Source: a virus
DNA length: 34,001 nucleotides
Reading direction: 5' to 3' (one strand)
Virus record (IMG/VR): IMGVR_UViG_3300020159_002599
Coordinates: 1-34,001 of that record
Shown here: positions 13,501 through 21,386 of the stretch, piece after piece
How the letters are laid out: each line of letters starts with the position of its first letter
How positions within the stretch are numbered: the first letter of the stretch is position 1
Notes under the pieces: model-generated
Seen by the model: the letters and a program-made list of their open reading frames with translations, nothing else
What the model was told of the DNA's origin: nothing
Database searches by the model: none
Translations under genes and position numbers: made by a program

Positions 13501-14018
13501 CCGACACCTGGATAACCAGTAAATTGACCACTCAAGTATGAGCCAGCGATATTTGTAGTTGTTGCACAACGAACTACTTCCACATATCCAGGGAACAATC
13601 GGTCAAAGAATCTTGGTCGTGTGCTCGTTGTTGCCCCGACTCGTGTTGAACCAGTAAATCCTTGTGGCAATACAACCGCCCAGTCGAGCGCTGAACCAAT
13701 ACCCTTACCAGAGAGCGTTACTGTTTCTCCGTCTGGCAGACGCTCAAGTTGAACATCTTCAATAAAGAATGTAAATACTGGTGTCGAATTTCGAAGAATC
13801 TGCAGCGCGTATGGTCCAGTAAGAAGGGAAAGTCCAGTCTGCACCTCAAAGTCCGAGAAGAATGGGTCCTTAAAATCATGGACCATCTTTCCAGTTCCAA
13901 AATCGTTTAAAGGGTCAGAAAATTCAATTGATGTCCAGCGCGGTACATAGGTGATGACGCTCGCAGCGTTCATCGCCGAGACGACGCGAATATCCCAAAT
14001 TGAATTAACTACTTGCAT
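10497..14018 (-). CDS. Tail-tip/fibre protein with C-terminal S74 intramolecular chaperone
   Basis: 1173 residues. The N-terminal ~330 residues resemble siphophage tail-hub proteins that follow Dit (W-x-I-R-V-V-S start, beta-rich, a VQLERLPDGETVTLSGKG segment). A fibronectin-III-like stretch lies around 600-700 (VSWDNTNSGRVSQYEVAVF). Three repeats with TSFHVD-x-x-GN-x-W precede the end. The last 110 residues are a peptidase S74 / endosialidase-chaperone domain: SDRRTK places the presumed self-cleavage Ser at 1064 with Lys1069, and HLGVMADEIKEVFP is the usual helix. In this family the chaperone trimerises the fibre, then cuts itself off. The gene follows Dit with no gap, so it is likely the host-contacting protein. 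Confidence 0.85.
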   Translation of the reverse strand: MQVVNSIWDIRVVSAMNAASVITYVPRWTSIEFSDPLNDFGTGKMVHDFKDPFFSDFEVQTGLSLLTGPYALQILRNSTPVFTFFIEDVQLERLPDGETVTLSGKGIGSALDWAVVLPQGFTGSTRVGATTSTRPRFFDRLFPGYVEVVRCATTTNIAGSYLSGQFTGYPGVGAKLVSTSNQSINSVGIDGVTDLVVGDTILLKNQTNAAQNGIYWVSVVGSSSIAWQLQRTATSDGSPVTDFTVGNNVFVQEGATNGYKAFYLSSNSGLTLSSQVGTYNLSYAQQTTGTFTGLSAFYLLFKEAATGYEYSSAEATFGNVITDSGRGGPEFAVSWPIYLDSVINANLGKLDSKGQTVQDGGTFSVPAGKKLSEVLKQVTDQTGLSWHFDATGSVSFAVTPFSRNGVVNSVPFGVDRTSGSTALLFTLPSLQESETKTSSTDRRTVAYGSDGRGLDRLISTNQTIYGVRESYFENTSSDAPAVANITGSAMRRIDGGRLSQTAKFPERTGQVAWNDFFVGDKVLLETQPGLYSSQIISAIAASITGANEQTIEVTFGEVFPDIATDLTAQSGFGSLNAPILASFSGTPPNVSLPAPELTSATTSVVGMSNRVTVSWDNTNSGRVSQYEVAVFREGTEKVATSLTRAGNIAAITFSGAHLLSSGKFINIYSDEGFSGFNIPVLSSSSSVIYYANQGPDDTATGPTTVKEVLEYSTIMADGSANTATIENLSSPQSTYSYCVTPCNEYGIQGETSALSTFSSSNDPYQLVASAVQSATYVSGSAGWKISANGAAEFNSITLPSSSAALNIGGDDPTSFHVDSDGNMWIGASIANKATAPFRVSSSGAMTATTGTFSGAITGSTIDIGSNATSFHVDINGNMWSGAATYANAAFRVSNTGALDIGGSDTTSFHVDASGNLWIGASTYAAAPFKISAAGFVTSANGATFTGGLSSTSDASFAGGDGRQSYIQNDGRFQSINSGTVYAEMGQNGIKTNAINGATQSHIDYFGEYVGFRWNITYGPNDAAWAAAFVPTGNPAANSGFSGVAFLIGSSPVQQYSYTPGFMTSDRRTKINIADVSEDWEDKLLNQVKIWQFDKINFADENDFHAYGKHLGVMADEIKEVFPQWETSYMLRDPDGADSSVLRAVNYEAMVPALLWICQRFNARINELEARLGI
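11216..11610 (-). repeat. Three tandem-type coding repeats in the tail-tip gene
   Basis: Within the tail-tip protein, three related units encode an I-G-x-x-x-x-TSFHVD-x-x-GN-x-W-x-GA segment followed by an APF(R/K)(V/I)S-x-x-G element. They lie at about 11610-11500, 11447-11336 and 11335-11216, ahead of the S74 domain. The first two are separated by a TGTFSGAITGS linker. Units like these usually build the beta-rich shaft next to the chaperone. Boundaries are approximate. Confidence 0.75.
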
Positions 14019-14915
14019 TTAGATATATGCCCTTTGATATGAAATAGTACAACTGCCTCTACTTGATGTTCCATCAACACTAAATGTTAGGGTATTTGTT
14101 GTTGGGTGTAGAACCATCCAGTCTTGCACTGAGCCAGTCCTGTAAAGAGACGCAGATACATTTGTCCCAGTACCAGTCTTTATCGTCAGTGCATCGGTAT
14201 CAATTACAATGCTTGTTCCAGAAGAAATTGTTCCTGTATATCCAATCACAGATTGAGAGGATGTATAGGTTGAATTTGTCAATCGTGGATTCACTAATGT
14301 CTGACCAGATGCTGGAGTGAATGTGATTGTCATGTATGTGACTGGAGCAGTTCCGATTACTGATGCAGAATTTGATATTGAAGCAGACGATACCGCAGTC
14401 GTAATCGAAGCAGATAATGCTGGTATGTACGCAGATGCGTCGTACCAGCGTGGGTCGGTGAACTCAATATCTACGGTGAATTCTGCATATAGCAGTTCAC
14501 GGTGGTCGGAGATAGAAAAGTTATTCGTAACTTCTCCGTATGCAACCCGTATGTCAGTAAGAGATGAATTTGATGTATTAACGCGATTGTGCAATATTGT
14601 GAGTTGCTGTGCCAACTTATTGAGAACCGACATAACAGTGTCGTAGTTTGCATTGAACTGCGAGCGACGAGCAGCGATTGTTGAAGCAATTGCACCAGTG
14701 GTTGGGTCTGCGTCTGTTACGACGATATTCCAGGACTCATTTCGTGTTGTTAAACGCTTCTGACGCCAAGCGGCACCGTGTATTGAAGGAACATCAATAT
14801 TGTTTCCCTTACGACCAGCATGTCCTTTATCAACATTGGCTATCCAGTATCCAGGGGTGGCAAAGTCGACGCCATCAACTGTGTACCATTCTTTAAAATT
14901 AAGAATATTTGCCAT
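14019..14915 (-). CDS. Distal tail protein (Dit-like)
   Basis: 298 residues between the tape measure gene and the tail-tip gene, the usual position of the distal tail protein. The first half has the Dit pattern (GAAWRQKRLTTRNESWNIVV, then a helical TVMSVLNKLAQQL and AEFTVDIEFTDPRWYD). The second half, from about residue 165, is a Ser/Thr-rich beta domain typical of the galectin-like C-terminal part. Dit forms the hexameric ring joining the tail tube to the tip. Its TAA is directly followed by the ATG of the tail-tip gene, giving strict translational order. Confidence 0.82.
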   Translation of the reverse strand: MANILNFKEWYTVDGVDFATPGYWIANVDKGHAGRKGNNIDVPSIHGAAWRQKRLTTRNESWNIVVTDADPTTGAIASTIAARRSQFNANYDTVMSVLNKLAQQLTILHNRVNTSNSSLTDIRVAYGEVTNNFSISDHRELLYAEFTVDIEFTDPRWYDASAYIPALSASITTAVSSASISNSASVIGTAPVTYMTITFTPASGQTLVNPRLTNSTYTSSQSVIGYTGTISSGTSIVIDTDALTIKTGTGTNVSASLYRTGSVQDWMVLHPTTNTLTFSVDGTSSRGSCTISYQRAYI

Positions 14916-14924
14916 GTCTTAATC

Positions 14925-17900
14925 CTATCCAAACAATCCAGCATTAGATAGTGACTTCATTCGTCGCGAAATCGAATCTGAAGCAGTTTCTGGAACTGGG
15001 TTGTTAACTGTGATATTGAAAACCTGATTATTTGATGCCTTTGAATCAGACATGCTTGGCTTCACATTTGTGTATCTCTCAAGAGCAGTAGTCGTATTCA
15101 ATTTGCTGAGTGGGATTACCAATTCTGGTCCTGCCTCACCCACCATCGAAAGGGTTGGACGAGTCACCAAACCGCCGTCTGCAAGCATCGTGAGATTTAA
15201 TCTCTTGTATTCTTCATAAAGTTTAGGGAACGCAGACTTTGCTGCAAGGTTCGGAGTTGAACCCTTATATGTTTTAAAGAAGTTTGGATGTAGGGCTTTT
15301 GCTGCTGCAATAAAGTTTGCAAATGGTTTTCCAGTTGCTGGGTTCCACCCAAATCCAGTTCCGCCACCAGCGCTAGTGTCCGTTGGGGTATCTACTACTG
15401 GGCTAAATGAAACAGACTCAGTCTCTGCTTTTGCTCCAGGGATTGCGGATGTAACTATATCTCCATACCCGCCAGAAGCCTTATTTAATTCATTTATGCT
15501 GATTCCAAGATTTGCAAATGAAATACCCAAATTCGGCAGTGCCTGGTTGGCAAAATTATTAAAGTACTCAACCGCATCACTCATATTAATTTTTAGTTGG
15601 ATTGCAGCATCAGTCATAGCCTGCTGGGCATCAACTACATCATAAATTGCTTTTGCTGCTTCAAGGTCTTTATTTTTTAGGTTATTTTTTGCTTCTATTT
15701 CGGCGACCTGTGAGTCAATAACTTCATTACTTGCTTCTGACGCGGCGGCTCTTGCCTCATTAAGAGCATCTTCAGCATCAATTACATCGCTAAGAGTTCC
15801 GCGACGCATAGAATAGTTACGCGAAGCCTGTTCAAATGCCTTCTGCAATTCTTCAATCTTTGAGATTTCATAGTCGGTTACTGCAGTCCCGCCAGAGTCT
15901 CCAAACTTCCTTACATTCCTCTCTCTTTCACGGATAGCCTTTGCAAGTTCTCCATCCAGCAACTGCTGCTGGAGTGCAAGTTTTTGAGTTTCCACAATAG
16001 ATTTACTGAGATTCAACTGTGCATCTATATAACCGCCAACGGTTCCCAAGGCATCTTGGATATTCCCTACAACGGCATTCAGGAAGTCTTTAAATGGTGT
16101 TTTCTTGTCGGATATCTGCTTCAAAACAGAAGTAATTTTTGCAGCAGTCAAGCCGCCTTTAAGTGCATCAGCAAAACGCTTTCCTGCAGTTTTTCCAGCA
16201 CTTTCAGTCGCTCCCACCAAAGGTTCAACGACTGGACTAAATCCATCAGTTCCAAATACCGACTGAGCAGAAACGGCATCGGCAAATCCTTTAACAAATC
16301 CTTGACCTGCTGGTTTTCCAAGCGTTTTAGCAATCAGTTTTGACGGTGAGCCAATTTCAAGGTCGCGCTCCATGCGCTTTGTAAATGCGTCAGTTACTTT
16401 CTTTGATTCATCAGATGTTGCAGCAGCAATCATTCCCTGAATAATTCCTTGTCCGATTGGCAAACCTATTTGGTCAGCAGCAACTTTTGAAGGAGATGCA
16501 ATACGCCAGTCATCATAAAAATCTTGGAGAAGTTGCTTATTGAACTCTGTTACACCAGTCTTGTCTCCGTCTTTATTTCCAAGAAGACCAGCCTTAAATC
16601 CATCAACAATTGCTTTTGTTGTTTCTGGCATGGCTTCTGCGGTTGGAAGACCAAGTGCGGCAAGTGGGTCGGTTTGGTTTCCAGTCCAAGTCCTTGCAAT
16701 ATCCATTGGATTAAAACCGATATTTGCAAGTTGTTCTTGCGCATCCTCAACTGAAGTTTTTCCATTGGCGGTAAGCGCTGCGATTGCTTGCGTGTACTGC
16801 TTGGACATGTACTCTGTTGCTTTTTGAACAGCCTGCGGGTCGTCGCTCGCCATAATAATATTGGCGACATTTAAGGATTCTTCAGTAAATTTAATTAAAT
16901 CTTCGTATGCCTTACCCTGTTTCCCAGAGAACCCAACAGTTCCACCAGCATCTTTGAGGCTCTCTTTAAAATCATTTGTTGCATTATTTGCATCAATCTG
17001 TGCTTCAACAAAGTTCTTTGACAGACCAGCGACTGCCTCTTGTCCTTTTTCATAGTTCTTAATTGCTTCTGTTGCTGCATCAAAAGCATCAACCTGGTCC
17101 TGAATTGCTGGATTAAGTCCATTTTGAAATTCGGTAGTTACATCGTATGCGCTATTTCGAAGCATGCGCAATTCATGTTCGTTATTTGCAATTACCTGTT
17201 CGTTTTCCATAACAATTTTGGAAAAAACACGCATCTGCTCCGCTGGAGTAGCATTTTTTAGTTTTCCTAATTCTGTTTGCAATTTCTCAACAACTTGGGC
17301 AGTTTCCTGTGCGCCAAGATTTAGAGGTCCCAAAAATGCTGTGAGCGCGTCTGTATTGTCAGAACTTGAGACTATATTCGCTAGACCATCTTTAAGATGC
17401 TCAAATTTTACTCCAGTATCTCCAGCAGCAGCGTTTAACTCTTCGAATGACTTAACAATCAGTTCATCATTTGCAGCGAGTTCTTGCTCCTCTTTTGTAA
17501 AGCCTTTCAACTGGTCGGCAGCATATCCAAATGATTTAAAGAATCCAGCAACATCACCAGTTCTATTGAACTGAGCACTAATCTGCCTTCCTACCTGTTC
17601 AAAATAGTCGGATGTGATACCGTCCTTCCTCAGTGCATCTACAAGTTCGTTGCCGTATAGCCCAGAGAATTCGTCGATTTCCGCAAAGTCTGGCTGAATA
17701 TCTGGCGCCCATGTATTCTTTTTCTTCTGTGCAAGCGCGAGCGTTACTGCTGCGTTATACAGTCCAGCAGTATCAGAGCCATATTGCTTTGATTGGACAT
17801 CAAGAATCTTTGTGCTTTCTGTGGCACCCAATCCCAAAACATCAGAAAGCCTTTGAGCCATATCTGCTCTTGCTTTTGGGTCATCAATCTTCATCCCGCC

Positions 17901-19925
17901 CAAAATTGCAGCAGCAATATTTATTTTTGAGGCAGAACTAGCAGAATTTTTTGTTGCATTTATTAATGCGTCCTTACCACCATAAAATGCAGAATCGACA
18001 GCATCAATAGTTTCCTTTTTTAATTCATCTGGAGTTTTTCCAGCGTCTTTGTCATCGAGTGTTACTGCAATCTGGATTCCAGTTGATGCATATGCCGCAG
18101 TTGTTTCAAGGAGATTGTTAATATCTTCAAGCGACTGTCTTGGGCCTTCCATCCCAGCGCCCATTCCTCCACCGATAAGACCAAAAGATGTTGCGAGCGT
18201 ATAGGCAAGTGTTGCAATACCAATAACCATTGGGAGTGCCGTCATTAATGACTTTCCAAAACTTTCAACAGCAAAAGCCTTTTGAATCCAACTCAATGCT
18301 TCTGCCTCGTTCGCAAATGTTTGACCAGTGCTCGCTGCAATCATAATCTTGCCTGCTGCAGCACCTCGCGCTTTAGTCATATTATTTTTTAGAATTGCAA
18401 TAGTCTCTTGTTCTGTTATCATTGTGTTTCCAGCGGTGGCAACAGCAAGTTCTGTTTCAAGGGCAATTTGTCCTTGTGATGATATTCCGAGAATCTTGTA
18501 TGCGTTTGAGTTAACCATTGCCGCCATACCAGACTGCTGCATCGCTGCGTTATGGCCTCTTACACCAACGGTTAGACCACGAAGAACAATTTGACCATGA
18601 CCAAACAAACGAACAAGCGATGAAACTCTTGTGAAAAGGAACAGGCTTGCCCTGGTGAAAATCATGGCTGCCGCTCCAGCCATCAGCAAGCCTTTGGCAA
18701 TTTTGCTAAATACATTGCTCCCGCCAGCAAACCTAAACATGGTTTCTGCGACACGGGCAATTGCTCCACCCATTTCCATCAGCCCAGTAACTGTTGGCAT
18801 AATTGCATCACCAAGACGAATTAATGCTGATTGAGACTCTGCCGCTGCTTTCTTAAATTTATAGTCTGCAGTCTTTGTATATGCCTGGAAGGCCAAGTCG
18901 GCATCTCCAGTAGCGTTATTCAGGTTTTCAAAAATTTCCCTGTTGTATTCAAGGTTTGGTCCAAGCAATGAGAATACTGCGGTAAGTGCGCGCACATTAC
19001 CGAATACCTTTGTTAAACCAGCCGAAGCGATTTCGGCATCTGTTCCACCAAGTTTTGTATTCAAATAACTCAGCGCATTTAGCAAACCGTCGTTTTGAAT
19101 CTTGTCACGAAGTTCTTCCGCTGATGTTCCAGCATCACGCATTGTGTCTGCTGCCTGCTTGGATGGCTTGAGCAATTGCGAGAGCACCTGACGCAAGTAA
19201 ATAGCAGAAGTACCAGCGCTTGCACCACCACGAGTCAACGCAGCAACACCAGCAGAGACGTCTTCAAATGACGCGCCAAACGCTGCAGCAACTGGCAGCA
19301 CCTTGCCGAGTGCTGGAGCAAATTGGTCTGCTTCTGCTTTACCTTCTCGTACTGTTGCAACAAGAATATCGTTTGCTTTTGCAGCAGAATATGTGCCACT
19401 GCCATAGGCATTTAGAATAGATGTAAGAGCGTCTGCAACTATTTTTGTTTCACCGAGTCCAGCAGCAGCAGATTCAGCAGATTCTTTTAAAACCTCAAGT
19501 GCTCTTTGACCCTTAATACCAGCGGATGTGATGAAGTACAAAGCATCAGCAAGTTCAATTGGTCCTTTCGAACTTGCTGCTCCAAGAGCAAGAATTTCAT
19601 CTTTATAGATTTTTACCTGCTGTGCGCTAATTCCTACGAGACCTCTAATTTGGGACATAGAGATTTCAAACTGCCTAGACATTTGAATCGCTTGCTTCCC
19701 AGCATTTACAAGTTCACCAATTACTGCATACTTAATAAGCGATGCCGTTTGACGCATTGCGTCGCCCATCATTCTGATTGGAACGGTGCTTGCCGCTACC
19801 GACCGAGCCATTCCTTGCGAACCAGCACCAACCGATGCGACAGCATTTCTTGCCGCGGCTGCACCAGTAGTGCTAATCGCAATGCGAACATTAATTGGGG
19901 GTAGGCCGCCACCAGCGTTAGACAT
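14925..19925 (-). CDS. Tape measure protein
   Basis: 1666 residues, the longest gene here. Residues ~50-330 form the TP901-type tape measure core (SMSQIRGLVGI, PIELADALYFITSAGIKGQ, ALTRGGASAGTSAIYLRQVL). Hydrophobic segments follow around 415-435 and 560-590, then long helical and coiled-coil regions rich in Ala, Lys and Glu. The C-terminus has LADGGLVTRPTLSMVGEAGP, a motif common at tape measure ends. The family sets tail length and is ejected with the DNA. At about 1.5 angstrom per residue the tail would be near 250 nm. The start has no clear ribosome binding site; translation may be coupled to the chaperone genes upstream. Confidence 0.93.
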   Translation of the reverse strand: MSNAGGGLPPINVRIAISTTGAAAARNAVASVGAGSQGMARSVAASTVPIRMMGDAMRQTASLIKYAVIGELVNAGKQAIQMSRQFEISMSQIRGLVGISAQQVKIYKDEILALGAASSKGPIELADALYFITSAGIKGQRALEVLKESAESAAAGLGETKIVADALTSILNAYGSGTYSAAKANDILVATVREGKAEADQFAPALGKVLPVAAAFGASFEDVSAGVAALTRGGASAGTSAIYLRQVLSQLLKPSKQAADTMRDAGTSAEELRDKIQNDGLLNALSYLNTKLGGTDAEIASAGLTKVFGNVRALTAVFSLLGPNLEYNREIFENLNNATGDADLAFQAYTKTADYKFKKAAAESQSALIRLGDAIMPTVTGLMEMGGAIARVAETMFRFAGGSNVFSKIAKGLLMAGAAAMIFTRASLFLFTRVSSLVRLFGHGQIVLRGLTVGVRGHNAAMQQSGMAAMVNSNAYKILGISSQGQIALETELAVATAGNTMITEQETIAILKNNMTKARGAAAGKIMIAASTGQTFANEAEALSWIQKAFAVESFGKSLMTALPMVIGIATLAYTLATSFGLIGGGMGAGMEGPRQSLEDINNLLETTAAYASTGIQIAVTLDDKDAGKTPDELKKETIDAVDSAFYGGKDALINATKNSASSASKINIAAAILGGMKIDDPKARADMAQRLSDVLGLGATESTKILDVQSKQYGSDTAGLYNAAVTLALAQKKKNTWAPDIQPDFAEIDEFSGLYGNELVDALRKDGITSDYFEQVGRQISAQFNRTGDVAGFFKSFGYAADQLKGFTKEEQELAANDELIVKSFEELNAAAGDTGVKFEHLKDGLANIVSSSDNTDALTAFLGPLNLGAQETAQVVEKLQTELGKLKNATPAEQMRVFSKIVMENEQVIANNEHELRMLRNSAYDVTTEFQNGLNPAIQDQVDAFDAATEAIKNYEKGQEAVAGLSKNFVEAQIDANNATNDFKESLKDAGGTVGFSGKQGKAYEDLIKFTEESLNVANIIMASDDPQAVQKATEYMSKQYTQAIAALTANGKTSVEDAQEQLANIGFNPMDIARTWTGNQTDPLAALGLPTAEAMPETTKAIVDGFKAGLLGNKDGDKTGVTEFNKQLLQDFYDDWRIASPSKVAADQIGLPIGQGIIQGMIAAATSDESKKVTDAFTKRMERDLEIGSPSKLIAKTLGKPAGQGFVKGFADAVSAQSVFGTDGFSPVVEPLVGATESAGKTAGKRFADALKGGLTAAKITSVLKQISDKKTPFKDFLNAVVGNIQDALGTVGGYIDAQLNLSKSIVETQKLALQQQLLDGELAKAIRERERNVRKFGDSGGTAVTDYEISKIEELQKAFEQASRNYSMRRGTLSDVIDAEDALNEARAAASEASNEVIDSQVAEIEAKNNLKNKDLEAAKAIYDVVDAQQAMTDAAIQLKINMSDAVEYFNNFANQALPNLGISFANLGISINELNKASGGYGDIVTSAIPGAKAETESVSFSPVVDTPTDTSAGGGTGFGWNPATGKPFANFIAAAKALHPNFFKTYKGSTPNLAAKSAFPKLYEEYKRLNLTMLADGGLVTRPTLSMVGEAGPELVIPLSKLNTTTALERYTNVKPSMSDSKASNNQVFNITVNNPVPETASDSISRRMKSLSNAGLFG

Positions 19926-19951
19926 AAAACTATTTTTTCACACTATTAAAC

Positions 19952-19974
19952 TCCGTGCAAACGGAATTAGTATA
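19952..19974 (-). promoter_or_regulatory. Small hairpin and TATACT element before the tape measure gene
   Basis: Between the chaperone frameshift product and the tape measure ATG is a 5-bp hairpin (TCCGT-TTGC-ACGGA on the minus strand, 19952-19965), just downstream of a TATACT -10-like hexamer (19969-19974). There is no convincing -35 element. It could modulate tape measure expression, but the evidence is weak. Confidence 0.25.
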
Positions 19975-19992
19975 AATGCAAATTACAAACGA

Positions 19993-20166
19993 CTAACCAG
20001 TTGCCAATCCCATGGATTTAGCAAAGTTCATAATGTCACTAGTGCCAGCCTTTTGCTTCATGAATCCCATGCCCTCAAAGACTGCGCCTACTTGTGCTGG
20101 GCTTAGTTCCCAGAATTCTTCGTACGGGCGGCCCGTTTGGGACCAGGTGGTGTACCACTGTCTCCA
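19993..20166 (-). CDS. Frameshift extension of the tail assembly chaperone (-1 frame)
   Basis: In the -1 frame relative to the chaperone gene an open frame continues past the zero-frame stop at 20103 and ends at a TAG at 19993. Its protein is coherent: WRQWYTTWSQTGRPYEEFWE, then LSPAQVGAVFEGMGFM and a helical end (MNFAKSMGLATG). There is no independent ribosome binding site or suitable start. This is the classical gpG/gpGT arrangement upstream of a tape measure gene, where a fraction of ribosomes slips by -1. The slip site is uncertain: C-TCC-CCT at 20172-20166 or the CCCAAAC tract at 20141-20135 are candidates. The coordinates given assume the first. Confidence 0.72.
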   Translation of the reverse strand, partial: WRQWYTTWSQTGRPYEEFWELSPAQVGAVFEGMGFMKQKAGTSDIMNFAKSMGLATG

Positions 20167-20630
20167 GGGGAGTCGCTCGGGAATTCCACCACTGACATTG
20201 CCTGCTCTAGTACTCTTCGGTTTTCTTCGGCGAGCAGGGCGCTTTGTCGGAGCATCTTGCCCGCCACGGTCGGGTCCACGCCATTAGCAATTGCCCATGC
20301 AACGCTCACCACATTTGAGTAGATTACTGTTTGACCTTCAAGCATTGCTTCACCGACTTCGGTGTTGTTGCGCTTAAGAGCAAAAGCAAGACTTTGACGG
20401 AGTGTTGAAACTGGCATCTTTTCAAGATTCTGTTGCCATGCCTCAAGGCCGCCCCAATGCTCTTCAATATCTGCAATAACATTGTTCGTAAACCTAACAA
20501 ACACTGTTTCTTTTAATACTTCCCCAACTTCATCGTATTCACGCTCATATACATCAGAGCCAATGCTTTTGACTTTTGCAAGTTCTACTGGGATACCTTT
20601 ATTTTTTAAAACAATTGGTGTGTAATCCAT
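20103..20630 (-). CDS. Tail assembly chaperone (zero-frame product)
   Basis: 175 residues from the ATG at 20630; a longer reading would begin inside the terminator hairpin and is excluded. The N-terminal part is beta-rich (YTPIVLKNKGIPVELAKVKS), the middle helical (GGLEAWQQNLEKMPVSTLRQ), and the end is a Pro/Gly/Lys-rich tail (GDSGTPPGPKRAARTKNSGN), which is the region overlapping the -1 frame. Position between major tail protein and tape measure, size, and an overlapping -1 frame identify it as the gpG-type chaperone that binds the tape measure during tail assembly. The ribosome binding site is weak. Confidence 0.82.
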   Translation of the reverse strand: MDYTPIVLKNKGIPVELAKVKSIGSDVYEREYDEVGEVLKETVFVRFTNNVIADIEEHWGGLEAWQQNLEKMPVSTLRQSLAFALKRNNTEVGEAMLEGQTVIYSNVVSVAWAIANGVDPTVAGKMLRQSALLAEENRRVLEQAMSVVEFPSDSPGDSGTPPGPKRAARTKNSGN

Positions 20631-20663
20631 GCGGGTAACTATACACACTATTCGGGCATAAAG

Positions 20664-20691
20664 CAAACGACGGCCCGAAGGCCGTCGTTTG
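20664..20691 (-). terminator. Strong hairpin terminator after the major tail protein gene
   Basis: A perfect 12-bp inverted repeat (CAAACGACGGCC / GGCCGTCGTTTG) closes a four-base loop. Read on the minus strand the loop is TTCG closed by C and G, the unusually stable cUUCGg tetraloop. It lies 28 bases after the major tail protein stop and 34 bases before the chaperone ATG. The T-rich stretch after it is short (TTTGCTTTAT), so it may be a partial terminator or mRNA-stabilising hairpin, letting the tail protein be made in excess over downstream tail genes. Confidence 0.8.
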
Positions 20692-20718
20692 TCCCAAGGA
20701 GGAGTTAGATTAAATTAA

Positions 20719-21276
20719 TTAAGCGCTAAGGCCAGATGTGCCTTCGCGGAACTGTACGGTTCCAAAGCCAACGCCAGTTGCGATTGGAAGAATCGCTTCT
20801 GCGTCGAACGATGGGGTACCGAAGTTGTCAGTCGAACCTGACATAATCGTTCCACCAGTTACTTGGCACTTAGCAAGACTGAATACCAACTCCGAAAGTT
20901 CTGACTCAAGGTCATTGACCAAGAATTCAACTTTGAAGTATGGAAGGCTTCCACCATCAAAGGTGTAGGTTGCGGTTTCGGTTGAACCCGAACCAGCAGC
21001 GGCAACGGTGCCACCGAAGATGGTTGCAAGCACATCAAGTGCCAACTCTGCGTAAGTTGCAGAGAAGTTAAGGCGGTCAATCTTACCTTTCTTGGCAAGA
21101 ACCTTTCCGTCACCCTTAAGTTCTACGGTAACAAAGTTTGGCTCAACGGATACTTCCTGAATACCAGGAACATCAATTGCTGCGCCGTATGTAATGCCAC
21201 CAGTTGCATCGGTGGTAACTGGGTACACCTTGCAATCTTGGACATCGAATGTAATTGTGGACTGACTTGCGGCCAT
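20719..21276 (-). CDS. Major tail (tube) protein
   Basis: 185 residues with an AAGGAG ribosome binding site before the ATG. The sequence is beta-rich and Gly/Thr-rich, with VSVEPNFVTVELKGDGKVLA, then KIDRLNFSATYAELALDVLA, a pattern common to siphophage tube proteins that hexamerise into the tail tube. Immediate upstream placement relative to the tail assembly chaperone and tape measure, and a strong hairpin just after its stop, suit a highly expressed structural gene. It starts a new transcriptional section after the endolysin gene, with a TACAAT -10-like hexamer about 35-40 bases before the ATG but no clear -35. Confidence 0.85.
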   Translation of the reverse strand: MAASQSTITFDVQDCKVYPVTTDATGGITYGAAIDVPGIQEVSVEPNFVTVELKGDGKVLAKKGKIDRLNFSATYAELALDVLATIFGGTVAAAGSGSTETATYTFDGGSLPYFKVEFLVNDLESELSELVFSLAKCQVTGGTIMSGSTDNFGTPSFDAEAILPIATGVGFGTVQFREGTSGLSA

Positions 21277-21330
21277 TTCTGGACTCCTTTTTCCTTGTTC
21301 TATGGATAATTGTACTGATTTGTCTGTTTA

Positions 21331-21386
21331 AGTGTGCGAGGGTATGGACGAAATAATACTATATTTTCAGCCCATACCCAGACACT
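21331..21386. promoter_or_regulatory. Long inverted repeat between endolysin and major tail protein genes
   Basis: AGTGT (21331-21335) pairs with ACACT (21382-21386), and inside it GGGTATGG (21340-21347) pairs with CCATACCC (21372-21379), enclosing an AT-rich 24-base loop that contains ATATAGTATTAT on the minus strand. The structure abuts the endolysin stop codon. No U-run follows, so it is not a typical intrinsic terminator. It may be an RNA element, a processing site or a regulator-binding dyad in front of the major tail protein gene. Confidence 0.45.

Noticed and set aside
20631-20666. A longer start for the tail assembly chaperone at 20666
   Set aside because: It would begin inside the terminator hairpin and has no ribosome binding site; the ATG at 20630 fits the family better.
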